This document shows positions 1 to 7,837 of a stretch of 64,000 nt of DNA, piece after piece. Made by a program: the position numbers and the translations under genes. Below the pieces are notes generated by a model. That model worked only from the letters and a program-made list of their open reading frames with translations. It was not told where the DNA came from and searched no databases. The stretch is from an uncultured bacterium (GTDB lineage: Bacteria; Verrucomicrobiota; Kiritimatiellia; CAIKKV01; CAIJXV01). The stretch's first letter is position 1. The number at the start of each line of letters is the position of its first letter. The stretch is from NCBI GenBank assembly GCA_903824675.1, contig CAIJXV010000005.1, forward strand, positions 18,950 to 82,949, given 5' to 3'.

Positions 1-2
1 AC

Positions 3-251
3 GTGGAAGGAACTCTTTTGGGCCGGGAACAAGACGCCTGGCGCGTAAGGTGGCATGACGGCACTGAACAACGTATCGATATCGTTGTCGGCAGGCCCCT
101 CGAAATAATCGATGTTGGCCAGCGTTTTGGGGCCATGATCCGCATGGGCAAAGGCAACACTATCGTTTCCGTCACAAACATTTCGTTTGTTGCCGAGCCC
201 GCGGCCACAAGTGAGGAACTCTGGCAATCATGGCCTACGGTGAACTCCTAG
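3..251 (+). CDS. Small hypothetical protein, possibly 5'-truncated by the window edge
   Basis: This is an 82-residue reading frame. The GTG at position 3 is only the first possible start; the frame is open to the window edge, so this may be the C-terminal part of a longer protein. I do not recognise a family. The sequence alternates short hydrophobic strands and turns (for example WRVRWHDGTEQRIDIVV), which suggests a small beta-rich fold. Its end overlaps the next gene by 22 bases, so the two are probably translated together and it may work with the metallo-beta-lactamase protein. Function unknown. Confidence 0.5.
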   Translation: MEGTLLGREQDAWRVRWHDGTEQRIDIVVGRPLEIIDVGQRFGAMIRMGKGNTIVSVTNISFVAEPAATSEELWQSWPTVNS

Positions 252-1213
252 TTGATTTCTGGGAAGTGGGCCAAGGTGATTGCACGGTGATCCACCTTCC
301 AAGTGGCCAACTTATTCTTATCGACGTAGGGCCCCTTGGTTCGCCTGTTGTGGAATGGCTGGCCAGACAACCGGGGTACCGGATTCATTCGATAATCATC
401 ACGCACAACGACAGTGACCACGCAGGTTCACTGACCTCCCTCGTTGAGTGTTGTCGAAAAAGAATCGGCAGCGTTTTTGTAATGGCCGACCGTAACGTTC
501 ACGACCCGAAATTCCGGGATCTCTTTCGAAGAGTAGATCAGGCTTGGAAAGCAAAGGAGATTGATGACCTCCGACGTCTCGAAGCACCAATGCAGATTTG
601 GCCTGACAGCAATTCGCCATCAACAGACAATCGAATCGGTCTAAGCCTCAATGTTCGCCATCCAACGCTATCTGCCAATGTTTTATCTGGATCACCCAAC
701 GAAACCTCATCGATCATCACCCTCACTTCGCTGACATCTGAGACGATCCTATGGGCCGGTGACACGACCATCGAAAATGTGGCTGCGGTTGCAACTGGAA
801 GTCATCCGGCTTTTATGCTGGGCCCGCATCATGGCGCCCCAGAGGATCGTCAAAAACCACAATTCCCCGCACTCCTAAAGAGCGTCAGTCCCCACACCAT
901 TGTTGCGTCGGTGGGCACAGGGAACCGCTACGACCATCCGTGTGTCAGTTATATTAAACATGCAAAACGTGCCGGAGCATCGTTCACCTGCACCCAGCTG
1001 ACGAAAAATTGCGAAAAACCAGGACGCCTCCACACTGTTTTCAATGGTGCGGCTTATCTCGGTTTGCCCCAAACACGTAAAGGATTTGCATGCCGCGGCA
1101 CCTTCCGGCTGACATTCAATGGCACCAGATTCGTGACTGACCCACTTGCCGACGCACAACACCTGGCGGCAGTCCAGAAACTAGCACGCCCTAAATGTAC
1201 GCGGTCTTACTGA
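230..1213 (+). CDS. ComEC-like metallo-beta-lactamase-fold hydrolase (stand-alone)
   Basis: The 327-residue protein has the metallo-beta-lactamase core of ComEC/Rec2 but no membrane segments. Visible motifs are the ComEC-type entry EVGQGDCTVIHLPSG (residues 12-26), the metal-binding THNDSDHAG (58-66), the NETSSIITL strand (157-165), the metal ligand Asp in WAGD (about 178) and GPHHGAP (198-204). Members of this family are metal-dependent hydrolases, and ComEC itself is thought to degrade DNA during uptake. There is no signal peptide, so it should act in the cytoplasm. Stand-alone members often sit in accessory or defence regions, which fits the neighbouring RHS locus. Substrate unknown. The ATG at 230 lies inside the preceding gene and suggests translational coupling. 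Confidence 0.8.
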   Translation: MAYGELLVDFWEVGQGDCTVIHLPSGQLILIDVGPLGSPVVEWLARQPGYRIHSIIITHNDSDHAGSLTSLVECCRKRIGSVFVMADRNVHDPKFRDLFRRVDQAWKAKEIDDLRRLEAPMQIWPDSNSPSTDNRIGLSLNVRHPTLSANVLSGSPNETSSIITLTSLTSETILWAGDTTIENVAAVATGSHPAFMLGPHHGAPEDRQKPQFPALLKSVSPHTIVASVGTGNRYDHPCVSYIKHAKRAGASFTCTQLTKNCEKPGRLHTVFNGAAYLGLPQTRKGFACRGTFRLTFNGTRFVTDPLADAQHLAAVQKLARPKCTRSY

Positions 1214-1252
1214 AGGGCCGTCCCTACCGTTTATCGTATCCCGTCCGCCCCA

Positions 1253-1567
1253 TCATCCCGTTTCGCCTGACATCGCAACCGTCGCGTATACCAGTCGCAA
1301 GAATGCCGACCCCGGCATCGGCTGTGGTTCTACGAGCGAGAAGTACAACAACCAGGACTCCAGATACTTCGCGTCCGTGATCACGATATGTTGGTCCACG
1401 TTCCCGGCGGCATCGTGGTTGTAGAAGACCTTTTCCGATGCGCCATAACTCGCCTGCACCAGCCGGTGTTGGGCGTCGTAGGTGTAGGTGATCGAATTAG
1501 CTCGAACTGCAAACGGAACCAACAGCAGGCCGATTAGAAAACCCGTCAATGCCATCTTGGTCGTCAT
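1253..1567 (-). CDS. Secreted 104-aa protein with a single YD (RHS) repeat
   Basis: The protein opens with a signal peptide (MTTKMALTGFLIGLLLVPFAVRA). This is followed by a lone YD repeat of about 40 residues (ITYTYDAQHRLVQASY, then VFYNHDAAGNVDQHIV) and a 45-residue tail of unknown type. The start codon overlaps the stop of the 96-aa gene by the four bases ATGA, so it is the last gene of the RHS operon. One YD repeat cannot build the RHS cocoon. It could be a small accessory that docks on the RHS shell, or a leftover of a displaced RHS end that has kept its own signal peptide. The intact frame and coupling favour an expressed gene. Confidence 0.6.
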   Translation of the reverse strand: MTTKMALTGFLIGLLLVPFAVRANSITYTYDAQHRLVQASYGASEKVFYNHDAAGNVDQHIVITDAKYLESWLLYFSLVEPQPMPGSAFLRLVYATVAMSGETG

Positions 1568-1854
1568 TCCTCGTCCCCTTTTCGTTGTTTGTTCTTATCG
1601 CCCGATAAATGCCCCTTTTCGCGCCGCTCGGCGTTGAAATTCCATTTGTCATGCGTCAAGAAGATTTGGGCAATTTGGTCCTCCATGAATGGGATATCGG
1701 CAAGTCCCCGTACCTGTGTTATCCGGCCTTCAACAACGGCGATTTGGTCGAATCTTCTGCCGTCTTTGAGAATGACACTGACAACTTGATAACCCATACC
1801 CGTTTCCGGCTTGTCCACGAGTACCGCCAACCATTTTGGAGATAGCTCGATCAT
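1564..1854 (-). CDS. 96-aa RHS-linked protein, probable immunity protein
   Basis: The frame begins two bases after the RHS stop codon and ends in an ATGA overlap with the YD-repeat gene. The protein has no signal peptide, so it is cytoplasmic. It is compact, with a beta-rich N-terminal half (SPKWLAVLVDKPETGMGYQ, VVSVILKDGRRF, VVEGRITQVRG) and a charged, lysine-rich C-terminus. I believe similar short proteins sit beside large repeat toxins in other bacteria, but I cannot name the family. Polymorphic-toxin loci place the immunity gene directly behind the toxin-bearing C-terminus, which is exactly the position here. The immunity role is inferred from position only. Confidence 0.65.
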   Translation of the reverse strand: MIELSPKWLAVLVDKPETGMGYQVVSVILKDGRRFDQIAVVEGRITQVRGLADIPFMEDQIAQIFLTHDKWNFNAERREKGHLSGDKNKQRKGDEE

Positions 1855-1856
1855 GG

Positions 1857-4800
1857 TCAGTACCCCATCCAGAAGTTTACTTCGTTGCCTGTTCCGCCAG
1901 CAACTGGACGCGGTCCAATGATCGGTGTTCCCGCAGGCGGTGTTAGAGTGATAGCATTTGGCCGAGGAATCTCAGGACTTGGCAGATTGTAGGTCGGGAC
2001 ACGCTCAGCGACAGGAACTATTCCTTCACTTGCTGGAGCAGCGAATGTCCCAGGTGTCACACCGCCTGGGGGGGTGATTCTTGTGAAAGCCGGATTGCCT
2101 GATTCATACCTGATGAACGTCTCGCCCGGTGCAGTCACACGATAAGTACTAAGCGCCGTTGAACTCTCTGCGGCCGTCGCAGCGCGACCGACAGCAATGG
2201 GAACGGCTATGTTAACTGCTGTTCCGATTAAGAACTCATTTACGCCGGCCGTCGATTGGTCCACCGCATAGAACGGCGAGGCGGGGTCTGCGGGGACCCC
2301 GAAATTTAAATCCGTGACCTGTTGTACGTTATCATTCTGCGGTGCGCTGAGTGTGTCTTGGGAATAGTACGGTTGCGGACGGCCTTGCAAGTAGTATCCG
2401 TCCGAGCAGAGACCGTACGGATCATGCCAGAGGAGCGGGTTCCCGTTGCCATACATGAAGAGGTTCCCACCTCCGCCTAGCCCGATGGGATCGGCGGAAA
2501 CGAAGCGCATGAGGCCCGGATGGTAGTAACGGTGCCGCATAAAAAAGAGTCCGGACGCGTCGGCTCGGACGGCGTAACCCCCGAGCCAGACAAAGGGTGT
2601 CACGGTGGTGCCGGTGCGATTAAGCGTCTGGCCGTAAGGACTCAAGAACCATTGGTCCGTAAGCGTGCCCGCATTGTCGGTCAAGGCCAGCGTGGAACCC
2701 TGGCCGTCGGCATGAAAGTAGCGAATAGTCCCGTTTGTCTCGACTTGGGCTACGAGTCCACGCCCCCAAACAAAGTACCGGATCGGATTGCCAGCCGAAT
2801 CCAGTTCCGCCAGCGGACGGCGGAGCGGGTCGGCATAATCCAGAACGAACCACGTCACATTGGTCTGGCCAGCCGTAATGGCGACCAACTTGACCCGGCT
2901 ACCCTGGCCATCATAGGTCGCGACGGTCGTAGTGGAACCGGACACCGCGTTGGTCAACCGGTTCTCGAAATCGTAAGCCAGCAGCATCCCGGCGGCATTG
3001 GTAAGGTTGCCGTTGGGGTCCCCGGCGCAAAGACTGGTCGCCCACGCAGGCGCGTCAGGCGTCGCCTTTCCCGAGATTTGGGACAACTCGTCCGCCTCAT
3101 TCTGGCTGAATTGCTGGATGGCGGCCGTCAGTTGCGGCAGCAACCCTGCGGCAACGTCCATCGCCGTGCTGTCGCCCGCCAAAGCGTAGGTGTAGGTCCG
3201 ATCGATGAAGTTACTTCCGCCGCCCGCGTAACGGATACGCGACAGCCGGTTGGCGTCATCCCAGTCCCATGTGCCGCTCGCGCTATTCGGATACGCGATG
3301 CCCGTCTTTCTACTCAGCGTGTCGTAGGTGAAACCCGTTTTCCGGGAAGCCCAGTCGGTAACGTTCGTGACGCGGTTCAGTGGATCGAACTGGTAGGCGA
3401 CCAGCTTGCTATCCGCAAAGGTGACCGCAGTCCGGTTCCCGGCAAGATCGTAGGCGTAGGCGACTTGTCGAGTCGGCGCACCAGCGCCGGATGCGACAAC
3501 GTTCGTGAGCCGGTTCATGCGGTCATACTGCCAGCGGTTGGTGCCGATCGTGTCCACCATGTTTGTCGGCAGTCGGTTGCCGTTGTAGGCAAAGCGCACC
3601 GTGATACTGCCCGGATAGGTGATGTTGGTCAGGTTGTTAACGGAATCGTACCGGTACTGGGTGGTAGTGCCGTTCGCATCCAGCCGGCTGAGCCGGTTGC
3701 CGACGGAATCGAAGGAGTAGGACGCGGCATTACCGACGGCGTTAGTGGTTGCTCGGTGCCGGTTCATCGCATCGTAGGCGAAGGCCATTCGCTTGCCTTC
3801 TCCGTTCACGAACGCTGTGAGATTATTGAGCGCGTCATATTCAAAGTGCTCGGACGAGCCATCGGGCTTGATCAAAGCCGTTTTCCGGTGGAGGGCATCG
3901 TATTGGAATTGCGTGGTAAAGCCATCGGCATCGGTGGTACTGATGAGTCGGCCCGCCGCGTCGAAGACGGACGCGACGGTGCGCGTCCCTCCGGGAAGAA
4001 CGTCCCACGTGTTGGTGGGCCGATTAAGGGGGTCGAACGCGTAATGCGTCACATGACCGAGTGCGTTGGTCTGCGCGGTCACGTTGCCGTTGGCGTCGAG
4101 GGCGAATGAAGTCTGGTTGCCCAGCGCATCGATGACCGCGATCCGGCGTCCCGCTTTATCGAACCGGTTGCTTGTAACATGACTGAGCGGGTCGGTTACG
4201 GAAACGAGCCCATCGCGGGAATCGTAGCGGTTCTGAATCGTACCTCCGTTGGCGAGCGTGATGGCGTTCGGCTTGTAGGTCGCCGTATAGCTGGTCTGGT
4301 TGGTGTTTCCATTGCGGTCAATGGTCTTGGTGGGCAACCCGGCGGCATCAAAAACATTGCTCGCCGTGAATCCGGCCGCGTCGATGTCGGAAGTCAGCAA
4401 GCGCCGCTTGTCCCAGGTGAAGCGGTTGGTCCGACCGTTCGCATCCACCGTCGCGACGAGGTTGCCGGCCGAATCGTACTGGTTGCTGATCGTACCGCCG
4501 TCAGTGCGGGCAAGCGTGATCTGATTTCCGTAGGAGTCATAGGTGTAAGCGGCTGTGCGGCGGCCGTTGCCTTCCGTGAGTTGCTGCAAAAGGCCTTTCG
4601 ATGTGTAGCCCATCGTGGAAACGTTGTTCAACGCATCGGTGATGTTGGTTACGTGGTGCTTCGAGTCGTACCCGTAACGCGTGATGTTCCCGAGCGGATC
4701 GGTCACGGATGTCAGCCGGAACTGGCTGTCGTAGGCGTAGGCCGTGCGGTTGCCCAAGGCGTCGATCCGGTTCGTGACGTTGTGATCGTTATCGTACTGA

Positions 4801-7800
4801 AAAACCGTGGCGTAACCGCGGGCATCGATGTTGGTGATGAGATGGCCCTGGGCATCGTAGATGCGGTAGGTCCGATTGCTGAGCGCGTCCTGGGTGCCCA
4901 GGTTCCGGCCGTCGTCATCGAAGTAGTGGACGGTGCGCCCGCCCTGCGGGTCTTCCTCCACACCCCGCCAGCCGCTGATGTAAAAGTTCCAGACATTGCT
5001 CGCGCCATTCATCTGGCTCTCGACTTGCCCGAGACCGTTGTAGGCGTTGCTGACGGTGAGACGGGAAAGCGGGTCGCGGGTTACCTTCAACCAGTTGTTC
5101 GTATCGTAGGTGTAGGTCCAGGCGTTGGCGCCGGGATCGACGTAAGTGACGAGATTGCTGGCCGAATACAGGTAACCAACGGATCGCCCCGTGCCTTCGA
5201 CCACGTTGGTCAGCAGTCCGGAGGCGGAATAGAGGAAGGAGAGCGTGCGGCCGAAACTGTTGGACACGCTCGTAACGTTCGTTGAAGCGTTGTAAGCATA
5301 ACGGACCGTATTGCTGTCCGCATCCTGCCGCAGGGCAAGCGTGCCGTTCGTGTTAAACGTCCAGCGGGTGCCGTAGCGCTCGTCCAGGACGAACTGTCCG
5401 ACTTGTTTCGCCAGGGTTGCGGTAACGCCCGGCGGCGCCACGTATGAACCGTCGGGCAGATGCGCGAACTCTAAAGCGCGGTCGCCCAACTGCACGAGCA
5501 CGCTGCCCTCGATGGCCTGGTCCATGCCCCATTTCGTGGCCAGGGCGGCGGCAGTCCACTGCTTCACATCGGGCGTCCCTCGCAAGAGGTCAAGCGTGAC
5601 GAAACCCTGGGCCATGAGGGCAACGGCTTCCACCGGTCGGCGTTCGCCGAAAGCGAGGTCGCCATGGCTCAGGGTGTTTGCCCGGATGTCGTGGTTGTGA
5701 GTCCACCCCAACCCCACGGGACCGTTGACCGACGCTCGTCCGCTGTTGTACTTGCGGGTGAGTCCGAGACTGCCGGCGCCATCCGACCCGACGGTCAAGT
5801 CGCCCCGCTCCGCCAGGAATTCGCCGGTGTGCAAGTCGATCGGATCGAGCGATGTCGTCACAGGAACCGAGTAGGGCTGTGCGTCGTACGCATTGAAGCA
5901 GATATTCCGGGCGACACTCGACGCGTACAGTCCGACCGTCGTGCCATAGCCTCCGTTCAAGCCGCCGCTGATCGTCGCCAGTATCGTGCTGCCGGAAAAT
6001 TGAAAGTAGCCGACGCCATGCCAGGAGCGAACGACATTCGACCCCTGTTGTGGAAGAAGGAGCATGTTGCCGGGCGTGCCCATCCAGGTGTTGAGCGACG
6101 CAAGGCTCGCGTAGTTCGTCAAAGCGGGGCGAACCACCGAACTCCAGTTGTTGGATGTGGCCAGGAAGGTTTTGAAGCCATTGGTGTTGTTGATTTGGAG
6201 CAGTTTGATCGTCGATACACAGGACCGCGACTTGTCTTGCGTCTGCTCAAGAACGCCGTGCTCCAAGGAGCTGGCGCAAAATATGGCGGCGCGTTTCCAA
6301 GCGTTCGCATCCTCGGTTGAGCCGGTCTCCGACTGCTGGGACACGCCTACGCCAACATCAACGAAATAGCTGCTCTCCTGTCCGATGACTCCAACGAAGA
6401 AGTGCGCCAGACTAACGCAATGCGTGAGCCTGCCGAGCATCTGGCGGGAGAGTTGCCATTGCCGCAGCGCCGACAATCCGGCCACATGAAGGCCCCCGGC
6501 CAGCACCGTTTCGTCGGTTGCGGGTCGCCCCGCGAGCAGATTCCGGGAGAGACTGCGATTGTACTTCGCCACCAAACAGGGGGAACTCCCCTCGAAATCG
6601 CAGATGAGGACGTAGGTGGAACCACTCCTCAATGTGAGCAATGCCGTTTTGTCCGCGTATCCGGCCACCACGTAAGGATTGTCGACGTCAACCCTGAGCG
6701 TGTAAGCATTGCTGACGACGGTAGCGCCGCCGGTCGCCATGAGTTTTCCATCGAGCCACAACTGGGGCTTGTAGCTATCGGTGGCGTTGTGGGTCAACGA
6801 CAGCCGACGGGCAGCCATCGCGGGACCTTTTAACGTGGTATCGATCCCCGCGTACTGGATTCTAACTGTCGCCACAAGGTTGGTTTGAAAGTGATCCACC
6901 GTGTTGACGTCGGTCACGGCCAACGCATGCGGCAAGTTGGTGCCGAGGGGAGCGAGCGGGATCGGGACCGCCTTACGACCATCCAGCAATTCGGACAGAT
7001 TCGCATCGGGGGCAGTGGCCTTTATAGATGCCAGGAGGTTCGTAGAATAGGTCGTCAACGCGGAGGCGATGTTGGTCTCGTTCAGGTTCTGAACGTAGTC
7101 CGTTGTAGACGTTGCGCCTTGCAGGGCCATGGACATAAATTGTGTCTGGCTGTACCCCATCGCGGAGGCGAGATCGAGGCTGTTGACCGAATTGAACTCC
7201 TTGAATGCCGGATCGAGCCGGTACCAAGTGTTGCTGAGGAGAATCTCCACCCAGAACCGGGTCATCACGTAGTTGGTCCCCGAACTGCCCACTTGCGGAT
7301 TCCCTGCATTGTATACCAGCGTTGGCACATACGACTCTCCGACACCCAACCACCGCGCCAGATCGGCCTTGGCATAGGTCACCTGGCCCTGGGCGAACCG
7401 AGTGGTATAGCCGGCGACACGCAGGAGAGAGGCGAGAAGGGCGGACTCGTCGGCGTCATTGCCACGCCCCGCCATGAGACATCCATGGGCGCCATTATGT
7501 ATCCCGTAGGTCGGCGGTCCGAACTGAATATGGTTGCGCACATACTCATAGATGAGGAGCGGGTCATACTGGAGGGCTCGTGCGCACGCGACAATCTCGG
7601 CCGTGGCCTCCGTCTCATTGGTCGTCACCGTAGTCCCTGGCGCATCGCTGAAGGATTTATTGCCTGGCATATTGGTGGTCTCGGTCGTCAGTTCCAGGAA
7701 GTCCCAGCCCAACTCGTCCTGAGCCATGAGCCGATGGGCGAGCAGAAAACAGACAACCATAATCGCACCCACCAACCGCGACCCCGCAACCGGTATTCTT

Positions 7801-7823
7801 GTCTGGCCCGCGTTTTTCTTCAT
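1857..7823 (-). CDS. Secreted RHS/YD-repeat protein with variable C-terminal (toxin-like) domain
   Basis: I place the start at the ATG at 7823: it has AAGGGGGAG just upstream and yields a clean signal peptide (MKKNAGQTRIP... to HRLMAQ). An ATG at 7841 would add six residues. The product is 1,988 aa. Order: signal peptide; transglutaminase-like domain around residues 80-160 (GRGNDADESALLASLLR) lacking the catalytic Cys, so probably structural; DUF6531-like region near 660-700 (DPIDLHTGEF); more than 30 YD repeats from about 815 to 1700; RHS core near 1760-1805 (RYYHPGLMRFVSADPIGL, then DPYGL); and a non-repetitive end of about 180 residues. RHS shells encapsulate a C-terminal effector released after the core motif, so this end is the candidate toxin. 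It contains TPPGGVTPGTFAAPASEG and GPRPVAGGTGNEV; its activity is unknown. Confidence 0.9.
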   Translation of the reverse strand: MKKNAGQTRIPVAGSRLVGAIMVVCFLLAHRLMAQDELGWDFLELTTETTNMPGNKSFSDAPGTTVTTNETEATAEIVACARALQYDPLLIYEYVRNHIQFGPPTYGIHNGAHGCLMAGRGNDADESALLASLLRVAGYTTRFAQGQVTYAKADLARWLGVGESYVPTLVYNAGNPQVGSSGTNYVMTRFWVEILLSNTWYRLDPAFKEFNSVNSLDLASAMGYSQTQFMSMALQGATSTTDYVQNLNETNIASALTTYSTNLLASIKATAPDANLSELLDGRKAVPIPLAPLGTNLPHALAVTDVNTVDHFQTNLVATVRIQYAGIDTTLKGPAMAARRLSLTHNATDSYKPQLWLDGKLMATGGATVVSNAYTLRVDVDNPYVVAGYADKTALLTLRSGSTYVLICDFEGSSPCLVAKYNRSLSRNLLAGRPATDETVLAGGLHVAGLSALRQWQLSRQMLGRLTHCVSLAHFFVGVIGQESSYFVDVGVGVSQQSETGSTEDANAWKRAAIFCASSLEHGVLEQTQDKSRSCVSTIKLLQINNTNGFKTFLATSNNWSSVVRPALTNYASLASLNTWMGTPGNMLLLPQQGSNVVRSWHGVGYFQFSGSTILATISGGLNGGYGTTVGLYASSVARNICFNAYDAQPYSVPVTTSLDPIDLHTGEFLAERGDLTVGSDGAGSLGLTRKYNSGRASVNGPVGLGWTHNHDIRANTLSHGDLAFGERRPVEAVALMAQGFVTLDLLRGTPDVKQWTAAALATKWGMDQAIEGSVLVQLGDRALEFAHLPDGSYVAPPGVTATLAKQVGQFVLDERYGTRWTFNTNGTLALRQDADSNTVRYAYNASTNVTSVSNSFGRTLSFLYSASGLLTNVVEGTGRSVGYLYSASNLVTYVDPGANAWTYTYDTNNWLKVTRDPLSRLTVSNAYNGLGQVESQMNGASNVWNFYISGWRGVEEDPQGGRTVHYFDDDGRNLGTQDALSNRTYRIYDAQGHLITNIDARGYATVFQYDNDHNVTNRIDALGNRTAYAYDSQFRLTSVTDPLGNITRYGYDSKHHVTNITDALNNVSTMGYTSKGLLQQLTEGNGRRTAAYTYDSYGNQITLARTDGGTISNQYDSAGNLVATVDANGRTNRFTWDKRRLLTSDIDAAGFTASNVFDAAGLPTKTIDRNGNTNQTSYTATYKPNAITLANGGTIQNRYDSRDGLVSVTDPLSHVTSNRFDKAGRRIAVIDALGNQTSFALDANGNVTAQTNALGHVTHYAFDPLNRPTNTWDVLPGGTRTVASVFDAAGRLISTTDADGFTTQFQYDALHRKTALIKPDGSSEHFEYDALNNLTAFVNGEGKRMAFAYDAMNRHRATTNAVGNAASYSFDSVGNRLSRLDANGTTTQYRYDSVNNLTNITYPGSITVRFAYNGNRLPTNMVDTIGTNRWQYDRMNRLTNVVASGAGAPTRQVAYAYDLAGNRTAVTFADSKLVAYQFDPLNRVTNVTDWASRKTGFTYDTLSRKTGIAYPNSASGTWDWDDANRLSRIRYAGGGSNFIDRTYTYALAGDSTAMDVAAGLLPQLTAAIQQFSQNEADELSQISGKATPDAPAWATSLCAGDPNGNLTNAAGMLLAYDFENRLTNAVSGSTTTVATYDGQGSRVKLVAITAGQTNVTWFVLDYADPLRRPLAELDSAGNPIRYFVWGRGLVAQVETNGTIRYFHADGQGSTLALTDNAGTLTDQWFLSPYGQTLNRTGTTVTPFVWLGGYAVRADASGLFFMRHRYYHPGLMRFVSADPIGLGGGGNLFMYGNGNPLLWHDPYGLCSDGYYLQGRPQPYYSQDTLSAPQNDNVQQVTDLNFGVPADPASPFYAVDQSTAGVNEFLIGTAVNIAVPIAVGRAATAAESSTALSTYRVTAPGETFIRYESGNPAFTRITPPGGVTPGTFAAPASEGIVPVAERVPTYNLPSPEIPRPNAITLTPPAGTPIIGPRPVAGGTGNEVNFWMGY

Positions 7824-7837
7824 GGTCTCCCCCTTCG

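Noticed and set aside
2520..4109. Long plus-strand open frames (529 aa here; 368 aa at 4179-5285) inside the RHS gene
   Set aside because: They are exact antisense shadows of the YD-repeat coding strand; the repeated GC-rich codons keep the opposite frame open. They have no signal, SD or domain.
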